From contig SCTA01000007.1 of NCBI GenBank assembly GCA_004322275.1, positions 50,456 through 114,455 of the forward strand: a stretch of 64,000 bases of DNA. Direction: 5' to 3'. Every line of letters starts with the position of its first letter. Within the stretch, counting starts at the first letter, position 1. A program made the position numbers and the translations under genes. Positions 8,628 to 16,976 of the stretch are shown here, one piece after another. Under the pieces are notes generated by a model. It did no database searches and was not told the DNA's origin. It saw only the letters and a list, made by a program, of their open reading frames with translations. This DNA is from a bacterium (GTDB lineage Bacteria; Desulfobacterota; Deferrisomatia; Deferrisomatales; BM512).

Positions 8628-10018
8628 GCCGTGAGAAGCTCGTAGATAGCGTCTGGTACAACGTCTCGGGCGTCAAGGGGCCGCTCCTCTTCGCCAGAAG
8701 GCAGAGCGACGTGGTCTACAACGCTATCGTCGAGATAACCACGGTGGCGGGGGAGACCCTCTACGGGCAGGTGCTGGATCTCTCCGAAGAGACGGTGGTG
8801 ATGCAGGTGCTGGGCTCGACCCACGGCGTCTCCGTGACCGGCACGGCGCTTCGCTACAGCGGCGAGGTGCAGAAGCTCCCCGTGTCGAAGTTCATGCTCG
8901 GGCGCATCCTAGACGGCAAGGGAAAGCCCCTCGACGGCCTGCCCCTCTACCCCGCGTCGATTGAAAGGGAGATAACCGGCGCGGCGATAAACCCGGTGTG
9001 CAGGGAGGTACCGGACGAGTACGTGGAGACGGGCGTGACCGCCATCGATCTGATGAACACCCTCGTAAAGGGGCAGAAGCTGCCGATCTTCTCCTGCGCG
9101 GGGCTGCCCTCCAACGAGCTCGCCGCCCTCATCGTCGGCAACGCCTCGAATCTCGACGACTCGGAGAGGGAACTTTACGTCGTCTTCGCCGGGATGGGCA
9201 TAACCCACCGCGAATACGAGTTTTTCCTCGACAAGTTCACCAGGGAGGGGGCGCTGGACAGGACGGTAGTGTTCCTCAACCGCGCCGACGAGCCCGTCAT
9301 CGAAAGGCTTCTCGCCCCGCGCTGCGCCCTCACGGCGGCGGAATACCTCGCCTTCGACCTCGGGCTCGACGTACTCGTCATACTCACCGACATGACCCAC
9401 TACTGCGAGGCGCTCCGGGAGGTCTCCTCCGCGCGCGAGGAGATAGCGGGGAGGCGCGGCTACCCCGGCTACATGTACACCGATCTCGCCGGGCTCTACG
9501 AGAGGGTGGGGAGAATCTGCGGCAAGGGGGGCTCCGTGACCCAGATTCCGATACTCACCATGCCCGACGACGACATAACCCACCCCATCGCCGATCTCAC
9601 CGGCTACATCACCGAAGGGCAGATAGTCCTCGACCGCTCGCTCTTCCGCAGGGAAGTGAGGCCGCCGATAAACCCCCTGCCGTCGCTCTCGCGCCTGATG
9701 GACAAGGTTGCGGGCAAATCCACCTATCCCGAGCACAAGGCGGTAAGCGACCAGCTCTACTCCCTCTACGCGCGCGCCGCCGAAGTGCGGCGCATGGCCG
9801 AGCTGGTCGGCAGGGACAACCTCTCCCCCTACGAGCGCTCGCTCCTTGGCTTCTCCGTCGAATTCGAGGAAGAGGTGCTGAACCAGAAAGACCAGCCGCG
9901 CACCCTCAAAGAGGGGATAGAGCTTGCGATGGGGCTTTTCGCCAAGCTCAACGATTCGCTCCTCGACAGGATATCCCCCGAGATGCTCGCCCCCTACCGG
10001 AAAGGCAAGAAGGTCTGA
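8624..10018 (+). CDS. atpB: V/A-type ATPase regulatory subunit B
   Basis: This non-catalytic partner of subunit A has 464 residues. Where A carries the P-loop, this protein has FSCAGLPSNELAALI, the degenerate form normal for B subunits. The conserved LTDMTHYCEALREVS and RRGYPGYMYTDLA blocks are present. ATG starts inside the last codon of subunit A and the TGA shares its A with the ATG of subunit D, so A-B-D form a tightly coupled translation unit. Confidence 0.97.
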   Translation: MSREKLVDSVWYNVSGVKGPLLFARRQSDVVYNAIVEITTVAGETLYGQVLDLSEETVVMQVLGSTHGVSVTGTALRYSGEVQKLPVSKFMLGRILDGKGKPLDGLPLYPASIEREITGAAINPVCREVPDEYVETGVTAIDLMNTLVKGQKLPIFSCAGLPSNELAALIVGNASNLDDSERELYVVFAGMGITHREYEFFLDKFTREGALDRTVVFLNRADEPVIERLLAPRCALTAAEYLAFDLGLDVLVILTDMTHYCEALREVSSAREEIAGRRGYPGYMYTDLAGLYERVGRICGKGGSVTQIPILTMPDDDITHPIADLTGYITEGQIVLDRSLFRREVRPPINPLPSLSRLMDKVAGKSTYPEHKAVSDQLYSLYARAAEVRRMAELVGRDNLSPYERSLLGFSVEFEEEVLNQKDQPRTLKEGIELAMGLFAKLNDSLLDRISPEMLAPYRKGKKV

Positions 10019-10641
10019 TGGAGAGGCTCCCCTCGACAAGGCAGAACCTGTTAAAGGTGCGCCGGAGGATAATCCTCGCTGGCGAGGGGCTTTCGCTGCT
10101 CAAAAAGAAGAGAGAGGCGCTGGTCAGAACCTTTTTAAGTCACGTCACCGAGCGGGTAAGGTATCACGACCTGATGGAGAAGGCCGGAAGAGAAGCCGCC
10201 GGGCCGCTTGCCGGGGCGCTCGCCGCCGAAGGGCTCTCGGGCCTCGCCACCTACGGCTGGGCCGCAAGGCGCGAGCTGGCCCTCGACGTAAAGAAAGAGG
10301 TCATCTGGGGAGTGGAGGTAGCCACCTTTCAGCCCGCCGCGATACGAAGAGAGTTTCGCGGGCGCGGCTTCGACCCCGACGGCGCGGGCGTCGAGGTATC
10401 CCTGGCGGCCGGGAAGTTTGAAGAGCTATTGCAACTCATCTTTGAAACCGCCGCCAGCGAAATACGCCTAAGAAACCTCGGCGAAGAGATACGCAAGACC
10501 TCCCGGCGTATCAACGCCCTCGAAGGCATCCTCATCCCCGCCATGGAAACCCGCGAAAAGAAAGTCAGCGAAGCCCTCGAAGAAAGTGAACGCGACGAAC
10601 GCCAGCGGTACAAGGGGTTGATAAAGAGGAGGGGGAGGTAG
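10018..10641 (+). CDS. V/A-type ATPase central-stalk subunit D
   Basis: 207 residues. The N-terminal PSTRQNLLKVRRRIILAGEG and the helical LLKKKREAL stretch, followed by a long C-terminal helix rich in E and R, match subunit D, the two-helix coiled coil that inserts in the A3B3 cavity and rotates with F and the K-ring. It is the last gene of the operon: about 150 bases without a gene follow. The true start is the ATG at 10018 overlapping subunit B's TGA, not any of the upstream codons in the same frame, which lie inside subunit B. Confidence 0.95.
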   Translation: MERLPSTRQNLLKVRRRIILAGEGLSLLKKKREALVRTFLSHVTERVRYHDLMEKAGREAAGPLAGALAAEGLSGLATYGWAARRELALDVKKEVIWGVEVATFQPAAIRREFRGRGFDPDGAGVEVSLAAGKFEELLQLIFETAASEIRLRNLGEEIRKTSRRINALEGILIPAMETREKKVSEALEESERDERQRYKGLIKRRGR

Positions 10642-10790
10642 GGGGGTAACCCGCGACATCTTCCACTTTATAGAGGGTCCCCAATATGGGACTATCCAAG
10701 AGGGATTTCAAGATTTTAGGAAACGGAGGCGATATGATAATCTTGCGGCAATATAAATCGCTTAATGCGGTAACTTGACTGGGGAAAGCC

Positions 10791-11699
10791 ATGAACAGCT
10801 ACGTGGATGGTCTCAAGAAACTCCTTCGAGAGCAGGATTTCGACACACTTGAAGAGGCGCAAGCCTTCGTGGACAGGTACATGGCGAAGGTCAACGACAC
10901 CCCGGTTGATGATTTTCTCGGGTTGACGCCGTCGATGATGTATCGGTTCCTCTATTTCCCGTTCGACTCCCCGGACCTCGTCGTCTTCCCGGAAACCGTA
11001 AACGATTCCGGTTCAGCGCCGGTAGCGAGGCTTTTTGGCCTCATCGCGGCTGCGGCAGGGCCAAACGGTCTCAAGAGCACGGCAAAGGGTAACCTGCCTC
11101 GCAACTTTTGCCGGGAAACGGCCGTTGAATTTTTCGGTCCGGTTGAATACGCCGAAAGAACGAGCTTTGGCGGCATCAACCGGGAGGAGGATTTCGAGGA
11201 GCTAAACGTTGTCCGCCACCTTGCCGAAATCACCGGTTTGCTCAGGAAGTACAAGGGGCGCTTCATCCTGACGCGGAAGTACAAGCAACTTCTCTCGGAA
11301 AAGGGCGAAGGGGCCGTATACCCGTTTCTGCTGAAGGGCTACGTGAAGGAGTTCAACTGGGGGTACATGGACGGATACCCGAAATTGCGGATCCTGCAGA
11401 GCTCGTTTCTGTTCACGCTCTGTGCCGTAAAGAAGTTCGGCGACAAGCCACGCAGCAACGAATTTTACGAGAGCCTGTATTTAAAGGCCTTCCCGATGGT
11501 TCTCGAAGAAGTCCCAAAGGACTTTTTCATGCCGCCCGAAACCCTTTTCAGGTCGTGTTACAGCTTGAGGATGCTCAAGAGGTTTATGGTCTTCTTCGGA
11601 TTGGCTATGGCAGAAGAAAAAAAAGACAACAAATTCAGCCGCGATTTCACCATCTCAAGCACTTCCCTTCTGAGCGAAGCGGTAAGATTTAAGATGTAG
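10791..11699 (+). CDS. conserved hypothetical protein, 302 residues
   Basis: I do not recognise a named domain. The protein is soluble and mixed helical. It opens with an acidic helix (LLREQDFDTLEEAQAFVDRY) and contains GNLPRNFCRE near residue 103, FGGINREEDFEELNV near 127 and KYKGRFILTRKY near 154. It ends in a basic FKM tail. GGGGAAAG lies upstream of the ATG. It is a single-gene unit, with gene-free stretches on both sides and no partner. The overall look resembles conserved hypotheticals of accessory regions of deltaproteobacterial genomes, but no function is proposed. Confidence 0.6.
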   Translation: MNSYVDGLKKLLREQDFDTLEEAQAFVDRYMAKVNDTPVDDFLGLTPSMMYRFLYFPFDSPDLVVFPETVNDSGSAPVARLFGLIAAAAGPNGLKSTAKGNLPRNFCRETAVEFFGPVEYAERTSFGGINREEDFEELNVVRHLAEITGLLRKYKGRFILTRKYKQLLSEKGEGAVYPFLLKGYVKEFNWGYMDGYPKLRILQSSFLFTLCAVKKFGDKPRSNEFYESLYLKAFPMVLEEVPKDFFMPPETLFRSCYSLRMLKRFMVFFGLAMAEEKKDNKFSRDFTISSTSLLSEAVRFKM

Positions 11700-12019
11700 G
11701 GCCCTGAACAAGGAGGGGAATTAAGTGTGCTGGTCCAGAGAGAGCAATTAAGTATACTGCCACCAATCCCCACCAATCCCCCGTCCACCAATCCCCCGTT
11801 ACGCAAAATCCGTAAAGGAAGGGTTGTATCCCTCCGAATGGTGCGACGGCGGCGACATGGATGGCATCGGTTGGGATTAACGCACGGGAATTGATGCGTT
11901 ACGCTAACGCATCCTACACGGCTCATCAACTGAGTTGGCGGAACGTAGCGATACCACAAATGGCGTCCCTGAACCAGTAACTATTTGATTTCCTTTGGTG
12001 ACATGCTTTACACTACCGG
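11700..12019. other. gene-free stretch with short repeats and an inverted repeat
   Basis: No convincing coding frame is seen. The stretch holds three imperfect copies of CCACCAATCCC in tandem at about 11761-11798 and a hairpin at 11893-11913 with perfect nine-base arms (GATGCGTTA / TAACGCATC) around CGC. It looks like degraded intergenic repeat sequence. The fluoride riboswitch begins directly downstream. Confidence 0.55.
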
Positions 12020-12074
12020 CAATGGAGATGGCATTCCTCCGATTAACCGCCCCTGGGGCTGATGATGCCTGCAT
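12020..12074 (+). promoter_or_regulatory. fluoride (crcB-motif) riboswitch
   Basis: The conserved crcB aptamer is readable base by base. GGAG (12024-12027) pairs with CTCC (12037-12040). ATGGCAT can form the pseudoknot-type pairing with ATGCC (12064-12068). AACCGCCCC TGGGGC forms the second hairpin, followed by the invariant TGATGATGCCT. It lies about 90 bases ahead of the CLC-type transporter at 12166, a family known to be controlled by this motif. The downstream expression platform was not resolved; no strong terminator is obvious between aptamer and gene. Confidence 0.93.
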
Positions 12075-12165
12075 TTATTCCCTCTGAAGCGGAAGGTGTA
12101 GGTATGCGTTTAAATATGTTCTCGCCTGGTCCGGGTATGTGGCAAAGCGCCACGGCTGGACGCTC

Positions 12166-13449
12166 ATGAAAACCCCCAAACATCCGGAACAAATGGATAT
12201 GTTGCCCTACATGGGCAAGTGGCTGTTGCTAGCCTTTGGAGTGGCCGCTCTTGCAGGCACGGCTTCGGCGTTTTTTCTTTTCGCGCTTGAATGGGCGACT
12301 GAAACACGCGAGGCCAATCTTTGGCTGCCTGGCCTCCTTCCTCTGGCCGGGTTTGCCGTTGGCTGGATATATTTTCGCTTCGGCAAGAATGTCGAGGCCG
12401 GCAACAACCTCCTGATTGATGAAATCCACGATCCAAAGAAGGTGATTCCGCGCCGCATGGTGCCTTTGGTGCTGGGCGGAACCATCATCTCTCATTTGTT
12501 CGGCGCATCGGTTGGCCGAGAGGGGACCGCCGTGCAAATGGGCGGCGCTCTTGCCGACCAGCTTACCCGCATATTCAGGCTGGGGCGCGAGGACAGGCGA
12601 ATCCTGCTTATGGCCGGAATAAGCGCCGGATTTGCCTCTGTTTTCGGAACACCTCTGGCTGGCGCTATTTTTGGCATGGAAGTTTTGGCGATCGGGCGGC
12701 TTCGGTACGATGCAATAATGCCCTGTATGGTCGCTGCAATAGCGGCTGACCAGGCAGGTTTGCTTTGGGGCGTGCGGCATACCCATTACGTGATTCCCCA
12801 TGTCCCCGACTTAACATTATGGAGTTTTGCCGCGATGATAATCGCGGGTGCGTTATTTGGCGTCACCGGCAAGGTGTTCGCCGACTCGACTCACAGGTTG
12901 AGCCGGTTTATGAAAAAAACAATCGCCTACGCTCCGCTTCGACCGATGCTGGGCAGCATTCCTGTTATTGCCGGGGTTTTCCTTCTCGGCGCCGATCGAT
13001 ATATCGGCCTTGGAATTCCAGCCATAGTAGAGGCTTTTAAGCATCCCGTTGCGCCTTATGATTTCGCCGGAAAGATGGTCTTCACTGTGGTATCTCTCGG
13101 CAGCGGCTTCAAAGGCGGAGAAGTAACGCCGCTCTTTTACATCGGGGCTACCCTGGGCAACGCGCTTGCCCCTTTGCTCCGGATGCCGTTGCCGCTCTTG
13201 GCCGGTATCGGTTTCGTCGCGGTTTTTGCAGGCGCGGCCAACACGCCCATAGCCTCTACCCTTATGGCTATGGAACTCTTTGGCGCGGAAGTCGGCATAT
13301 TTGCGGCCATCGCATGCGTGGTGAGTTACCTCTTCTCGGGCCATACGGGAATTTATCATGCCCAGAGGGTAGGCCAGGCCAAGCACAGCAAGGCTCCGGA
13401 AGAGTCCCGGTCAGATGAATTGTCACCAAATCCAAGGGTTTACCGGTAG
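12166..13449 (+). CDS. eriC: CLC-F type fluoride/proton antiporter
   Basis: A CLC-family membrane protein of about 427 residues. Two signatures place it in the fluoride-exporting CLC-F clade: GNN at residues 79-81, where chloride CLCs have GSGIP, and GREGT at 117-121 instead of GREGP. Glu119 is the gating/proton glutamate. GSGFKGGEVTPLFYIGATLG is the conserved central block. The upstream fluoride riboswitch supports the substrate. ATG at 12166 matches the MKxPEQ-like N-terminus of relatives; GTG at 12139 would add nine residues. The gene converges on the secreted protein gene ending at 13456. Confidence 0.93.
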   Translation: MKTPKHPEQMDMLPYMGKWLLLAFGVAALAGTASAFFLFALEWATETREANLWLPGLLPLAGFAVGWIYFRFGKNVEAGNNLLIDEIHDPKKVIPRRMVPLVLGGTIISHLFGASVGREGTAVQMGGALADQLTRIFRLGREDRRILLMAGISAGFASVFGTPLAGAIFGMEVLAIGRLRYDAIMPCMVAAIAADQAGLLWGVRHTHYVIPHVPDLTLWSFAAMIIAGALFGVTGKVFADSTHRLSRFMKKTIAYAPLRPMLGSIPVIAGVFLLGADRYIGLGIPAIVEAFKHPVAPYDFAGKMVFTVVSLGSGFKGGEVTPLFYIGATLGNALAPLLRMPLPLLAGIGFVAVFAGAANTPIASTLMAMELFGAEVGIFAAIACVVSYLFSGHTGIYHAQRVGQAKHSKAPEESRSDELSPNPRVYR

Positions 13450-13455
13450 TAACGA

Positions 13456-14055
13456 TTACGGTTGTGAGGCGGGCTCTGGAACTGGGTCTGTCTGCTCCGT
13501 TTGCGGCTCGGCCTGCTGCTCTTCGGCGGGCTCCTCTATGAATTCTCTGCATTCGGGTATGATGAGCCAGGTGGTGTCGCATTTGCCGTCCGGCGGAAGG
13601 ACCGATTCGTCGGTCATTATCAGGCAATCGGTCCTGTGCTGGCGTATTCTTTGGTTGAACCCCTTCGATTTGCGCACCATCTCGAAGGCGCAGTCGCCGG
13701 CATGGCGGCCATACTTTATTTCGTCGGAGCTTGTCCACTCGGGGTGCTTGACGTAGCGTATCAGCCCGACCCTCACCACGCCGCCGCCGTAGGATATCTC
13801 TTCCCCGATCTCTATAGTCTTCGGTCCCCTGAAGTTATCGACTATCTCGGGGTAACAGCCGAGCCAGAAGTAGGGTTTGTGGTTTTTTATAAGAAATATC
13901 TCCTCGCCCCTGACCCGTATTTTTTGAATATCGCGGGTAACCGGCTCGGCCGCCGGAGCTTTTGCCGCAAGCGCCAGGCAAAGCAATAGCGCTGAGGCGA
14001 AAGCCCCAACCCGGCCGTGGTTGGGCAGGGTAAGTAGCGACGATTGCAGGGTCAT
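13456..14055 (-). CDS. secreted hypothetical protein
   Basis: 199 residues with a probable signal peptide: Arg15, a hydrophobic core at about 17-31 and an AKAPAA cleavage region. The mature part contains four scattered cysteines (GCYPE, GDCAFE, TDCLIM, GKCDTT, plus PEC near 168) that could form periplasmic disulfides, then a proline/glutamate/glutamine-rich tail from residue ~172. I do not recognise the family. It lies seven bases from the convergent fluoride transporter and 248 bases from the divergent PilZ gene. ATG at 14055 is the only reasonable start upstream of the hydrophobic core. Confidence 0.6.
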   Translation of the reverse strand: MTLQSSLLTLPNHGRVGAFASALLLCLALAAKAPAAEPVTRDIQKIRVRGEEIFLIKNHKPYFWLGCYPEIVDNFRGPKTIEIGEEISYGGGVVRVGLIRYVKHPEWTSSDEIKYGRHAGDCAFEMVRKSKGFNQRIRQHRTDCLIMTDESVLPPDGKCDTTWLIIPECREFIEEPAEEQQAEPQTEQTDPVPEPASQP

Positions 14056-14303
14056 CGAAAATCTACCGGCTTATCAAAGGCATCTGAAATACCGCATAAA
14101 ATGGCAGACTAAGGCTGCCGAAGCCCCCGAGCTTGATGCGATAATACAATTATGACGATATTTACTCTAGCGCGAAACTCGACCTCCACAGAAGTTCAGG
14201 CCGGTTTCCTGCTGTGCGGAAATCATCTTTGTGCTAAACTAAAAAAATAGTTTCGATTCGGCTCTAAAACAGCGCCCTTTTTGAACGTCACGGAGGGGGA
14301 GAA

Positions 14304-14660
14304 GTGAGCGCACCTGTAAGGCGTTTTCCGAGAATCCGCACCGATCTGAAAGCGAAGGTCTTCGAGGTGGATAATTTCGAGGACTGCGCAACGGCTACGG
14401 TGTACGAACTCGGCCAGGGCGGATGTCTTATCATCAGCGATTTTTTTCTGGGCGAGGGGAGGGTTGCGCTAATCGAGGCGGTGCTTCCAAAAGGTACGAT
14501 TCGCGTCGTCGCCAAGGTATTGTACGAATACGTCTGGCAGAACCGCCCGATGATAGGCTTCGCCTTTGAATTCGACGGCGAGGCCCCTCCTCTGGCCCTG
14601 CTGGATTACATAAGAGAGCAGTTGCCCCATTCGGCGACCTACGTCGGGGGGCACTCGTAA
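14304..14660 (+). CDS. PilZ domain protein
   Basis: 118 residues forming a single PilZ-like beta barrel. RRFPRIRTDLKAKV provides the RxxxR-type cyclic di-GMP loop, and LGQGGCLI stands where the family has (D/N)xSxxG, so the second motif is degenerate. Such proteins act as cyclic di-GMP receptors for motility, surface polymers or secretion; whether this one still binds the nucleotide is uncertain. GTG at 14304 is preceded by GGAGGGGGA. An intrinsic terminator follows at 14683. Confidence 0.75.
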   Translation: MSAPVRRFPRIRTDLKAKVFEVDNFEDCATATVYELGQGGCLIISDFFLGEGRVALIEAVLPKGTIRVVAKVLYEYVWQNRPMIGFAFEFDGEAPPLALLDYIREQLPHSATYVGGHS

Positions 14661-14682
14661 CAAAAGGCGCTTAAAGAAAGTG

Positions 14683-14713
14683 AAAAGCCCGCCGTAATTC
14701 GCGGGCTTTTTTA
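14683..14713 (+). terminator. intrinsic terminator after the PilZ gene
   Basis: A ten-base stem (AAAAGCCCGC / GCGGGCTTTT) with an eight-base loop is followed by TT. It separates the PilZ gene from uppP. Confidence 0.9.
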
Positions 14714-14744
14714 ATATGCTTTGAACCCTTGAGAGGCTGACCTG

Positions 14745-15569
14745 GTGGACTTGATCTTGCTCGTAAAGGCCCTGCTGATGGGGCTGGTGGAAGGCGTTAC
14801 AGAGTTTTTGCCGATATCCAGCACGGGGCACCTGATAATCGCCGGAGACCTTCTCGATTTCCTCCGGAAAGAGCAGAGGGACGTCTTCGAGATCTTCATA
14901 CAGCTCGGCGCAATCATGGCGGTGTGCTGGGAGTACCGCCAAAAGCTTGCTCACACGTTGGCGAGCGTTGGCAGCGAGGCCAGGGCGCGGCGCTTTGTTT
15001 TCAACGTCGCCATCGCCTTCGTTCCGGCGGGAGTCCTCGCGCTGCTGCTGGGAAAGTTAATAAAAACCCGCCTCTTCTTCCCGGCTCCCGTGGCGACGGC
15101 TTTTTTCGTCGGCGGGCTCGTCATCCTCTGGGCCGAACACCGCAAACATACCGTGAACGTCTGGGAAGTCGACGACATGAGCTGGAAAGACGCGCTGAAA
15201 GTGGGGTTCGCCCAATGTTTCGCGCTCATTCCGGGCACCTCCCGCTCCGGTTCCACGATAATCGGCGGCCTTCTCTTCGGCCTCTCACGCAAGGCGGCCA
15301 CGGAGTTCTCCTTTTTTCTCGCCATTCCGACCCTCACCTCTGCCGCCCTTTACGACCTCTACAAGCACAGAGCAGCCTTTGACGCCGGGGCAATGGGCCT
15401 CATGTCAGTTGGGCTGGTGGTCTCTTTCTTCAGCGCCCTCTTCGCGGTGAGGGGACTTATCCGCTATATCTCAAGGCACGACTTCTGCGCCTTCGCCTGG
15501 TACCGCATGGCTTTCGGCGCAGTAGTTCTTCTGACCGCGTATTTCGGCGTTGTGAAATGGTCGAACTGA
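14745..15569 (+). CDS. uppP: undecaprenyl-diphosphatase UppP/BacA
   Basis: This membrane enzyme dephosphorylates undecaprenyl diphosphate to recycle the lipid carrier for cell-wall and polysaccharide synthesis. Both family signatures are present: GLVEGVTEFLPISSTGHL near the N-terminus (catalytic glutamates and serine) and IPGTSRSGSTIIGGLLFGL at about residues 163-181 with the essential arginine. There are about eight hydrophobic segments; 274 residues is normal. GTG at 14745 has GAGAGG nine bases upstream. Overproduction of the family gives bacitracin tolerance. Confidence 0.96.
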   Translation: MDLILLVKALLMGLVEGVTEFLPISSTGHLIIAGDLLDFLRKEQRDVFEIFIQLGAIMAVCWEYRQKLAHTLASVGSEARARRFVFNVAIAFVPAGVLALLLGKLIKTRLFFPAPVATAFFVGGLVILWAEHRKHTVNVWEVDDMSWKDALKVGFAQCFALIPGTSRSGSTIIGGLLFGLSRKAATEFSFFLAIPTLTSAALYDLYKHRAAFDAGAMGLMSVGLVVSFFSALFAVRGLIRYISRHDFCAFAWYRMAFGAVVLLTAYFGVVKWSN

Positions 15570-15690
15570 CCAATCACCGAAACGCAGCCAATTTTCTGAA
15601 CGAGTCTGCCTAATTCATAGCTGTTAGAAGGCGAAGGGGAGCCATTATGCACTCCCCCTCGCTCAGATCAACGTCTTTAGGGCGGCCCTT

Positions 15691-16473
15691 TTAGAATCTG
15701 AATGCCATGCCCGCGAGGATTGTCGTGTCGGTTTCCGGCTTATTGAGTCCTGCTTTTATTCCAACATCGATATCCAAATCATCCGAAACGGAATATATCA
15801 ATCCGCCGAGAATAAATGCCGGATGGGTGTCGGATGCATTATCCGGGTTGCTCTCCATGCCGATATTCGCAACAGCCTTCAGCCCTTCCGCGACATCAAG
15901 GACGGGAGCAAAAGATATATGCCATATGCCCTTTCTGTTGGCGGCTTCGTCTTTTGCAAGCTCGTACTCGTTATGCGCATACCCCAGATTGAAATGGAAT
16001 TCCCACGGGCCGGACGACTTTGTCGTTATGAATGTAACACCGTAGGAGACACTGCCGTTTCCGAGTCCCTTCGCCTCATCGCCCGTGGGCAGTACGATTG
16101 CAGGCTTTAGGGCGAGACTCAGGCCGTCCTTTTCATAAAACCTCCACTTTAGCTCAAGGGAGATGTCAGAGAGGCCGGATTCTTCCGAGACCACGCCGTC
16201 CTCCTCGGCCCTGCTCCACGCGAAGGGGACGCCAAGGACTATGTCGGCGCTTTCGGAGACGCCCGCCGAGACTACAGCAGCAGCCTCTCCAGCCGTCTCT
16301 TTGAACCCGACTCCGTCGGATGTCTCCTTCTCCGTGTCGAATTGACTGTTCATCTCCGCCTGATACTTTCCCTTTCCCTGGGTGCCTGTGTCGTCGGTTA
16401 TGAGCGGGTGCGCGCCAAATGCCGCGCTTGCCCACAGGGCGGAAAACACAATAAATATCGCGATCGTTTTCAT
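15691..16473 (-). CDS. outer-membrane beta-barrel protein (MetA-pathway/transporter-like)
   Basis: 260 residues with a signal peptide (MKTIAIFIVFSALWASAAFG). The mature protein has alternating-residue amphipathic strands and ends in phenylalanine (AGMAFRF), the outer-membrane insertion signal. HPLITDDTGTQGKGKYQAE and VLPTGDEAKGLGNGSVSYG fit the phenol-degradation MetA-like barrel family (PF13557 type), whose substrates are mostly unknown. A Fur-box promoter lies about 210 bases upstream, which suggests expression when iron is scarce and possibly a role in metal or metal-chelate passage; that is inference. Confidence 0.8.
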   Translation of the reverse strand: MKTIAIFIVFSALWASAAFGAHPLITDDTGTQGKGKYQAEMNSQFDTEKETSDGVGFKETAGEAAAVVSAGVSESADIVLGVPFAWSRAEEDGVVSEESGLSDISLELKWRFYEKDGLSLALKPAIVLPTGDEAKGLGNGSVSYGVTFITTKSSGPWEFHFNLGYAHNEYELAKDEAANRKGIWHISFAPVLDVAEGLKAVANIGMESNPDNASDTHPAFILGGLIYSVSDDLDIDVGIKAGLNKPETDTTILAGMAFRF

Positions 16474-16683
16474 TGAAACCCTCTGTTATCTTTGCTGTTT
16501 TTACGTAATTCGACAATCCCTCAAAGAACATATCCTGCTGAGTGATGCACGTCGACCGGGATCCCTCTTGGTCTTGCAGTCTTCATCGGTATCTTTTGCC
16601 GCGTGCGATATCTTGCCTGTGAACGTCAAGCACCTCCTTCATATATGATGATAACGGTAACCGAGGCTTTCGCGCTTCGGTCA
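16474..16683 (-). other. long 5' leader of the Fur-controlled outer-membrane gene
   Basis: Between the promoter and the barrel gene lie about 210 untranslated bases. Read on the minus strand, the leader contains a strong GAAGGAGG site near 16633-16640 without an ATG at normal spacing; a 19-codon ATG frame and a 43-codon TTG frame overlap there. I cannot support either as a gene. The length and the unused-looking ribosome-binding site make leader control possible. Confidence 0.4.
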
Positions 16684-16704
16684 TGATATTGATTATCAAT
16701 ATCA
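16684..16704. promoter_or_regulatory. Fur box
   Basis: A perfect palindrome with ten-base arms, TGATATTGAT / ATCAATATCA, around a central T. Its inner 19 bases agree with the Fur consensus GATAATGATWATCATTATC at 17 positions. It overlaps the -10 element of the promoter reading toward the outer-membrane protein at 15691-16473, the standard arrangement for iron-dependent repression. Confidence 0.85.
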
Positions 16705-16726
16705 CATAGCGCAAAGCTTTTGTCAA
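16698..16726 (-). promoter_or_regulatory. sigma-70 type promoter overlapped by the Fur box
   Basis: On the minus strand a perfect -35 TTGACA (16721-16726) is separated by 17 bases from GATATT (16698-16703) as the -10. The -10 lies inside the Fur palindrome. The nearest gene downstream is the outer-membrane barrel at 16473. Confidence 0.75.
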
Positions 16727-16941
16727 CCCCCAGGCTGTCGCACTAAATCCGGTTATCCGATTTTTATTTGAGGGGCTCTGCAGACCGGGAGAATATAGGC
16801 GATGCCCGTACCCGGTGTTCAGAAGGGCCGCTCGGACGTTCATCAAGGAGATAATACGGGATATAACTTAGGGTGTATGCCGGCAAGCCGGGTCAAGGAC
16901 ACCCTGGTCGGCACGGTGTCAGAAGCGGCGGGAATTGAAAG

Positions 16942-16972
16942 CAAAAACACCCCACCTGTAAGGTGGGGGGCT
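16942..16972 (-). terminator. intrinsic terminator after the iron-sulfur membrane gene
   Basis: A seven-base GC stem (CCCCACC / GGTGGGG, loop of five) is followed on the minus strand by a T-rich tract. It lies just beyond the stop codon at 16977 of the iron-sulfur protein gene. About 215 bases between this and the Fur promoter hold no recognisable gene. Confidence 0.8.
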
Positions 16973-16976
16973 TTCT

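Noticed and set aside
11761..11798. Tandem CCACCAATCCC units as a possible CRISPR or regulatory array
   Set aside because: Only three short imperfect units without spacers of constant length and no cas genes; too little to call anything but a degenerate repeat.
15585..15625. Similarity between the sequence after uppP and the inverted-repeat region near 11900
   Set aside because: Translated fragments look alike over a few residues, but the nucleotide match is scattered and lacks the hairpin arms.
16850..16940. GC-rich structured stretch before the iron-sulfur gene terminator as a possible riboswitch
   Set aside because: I could not match it to the conserved cores of GEMM, NiCo, SAM, TPP or molybdenum-cofactor motifs, and it lies downstream of, not before, the nearest genes.
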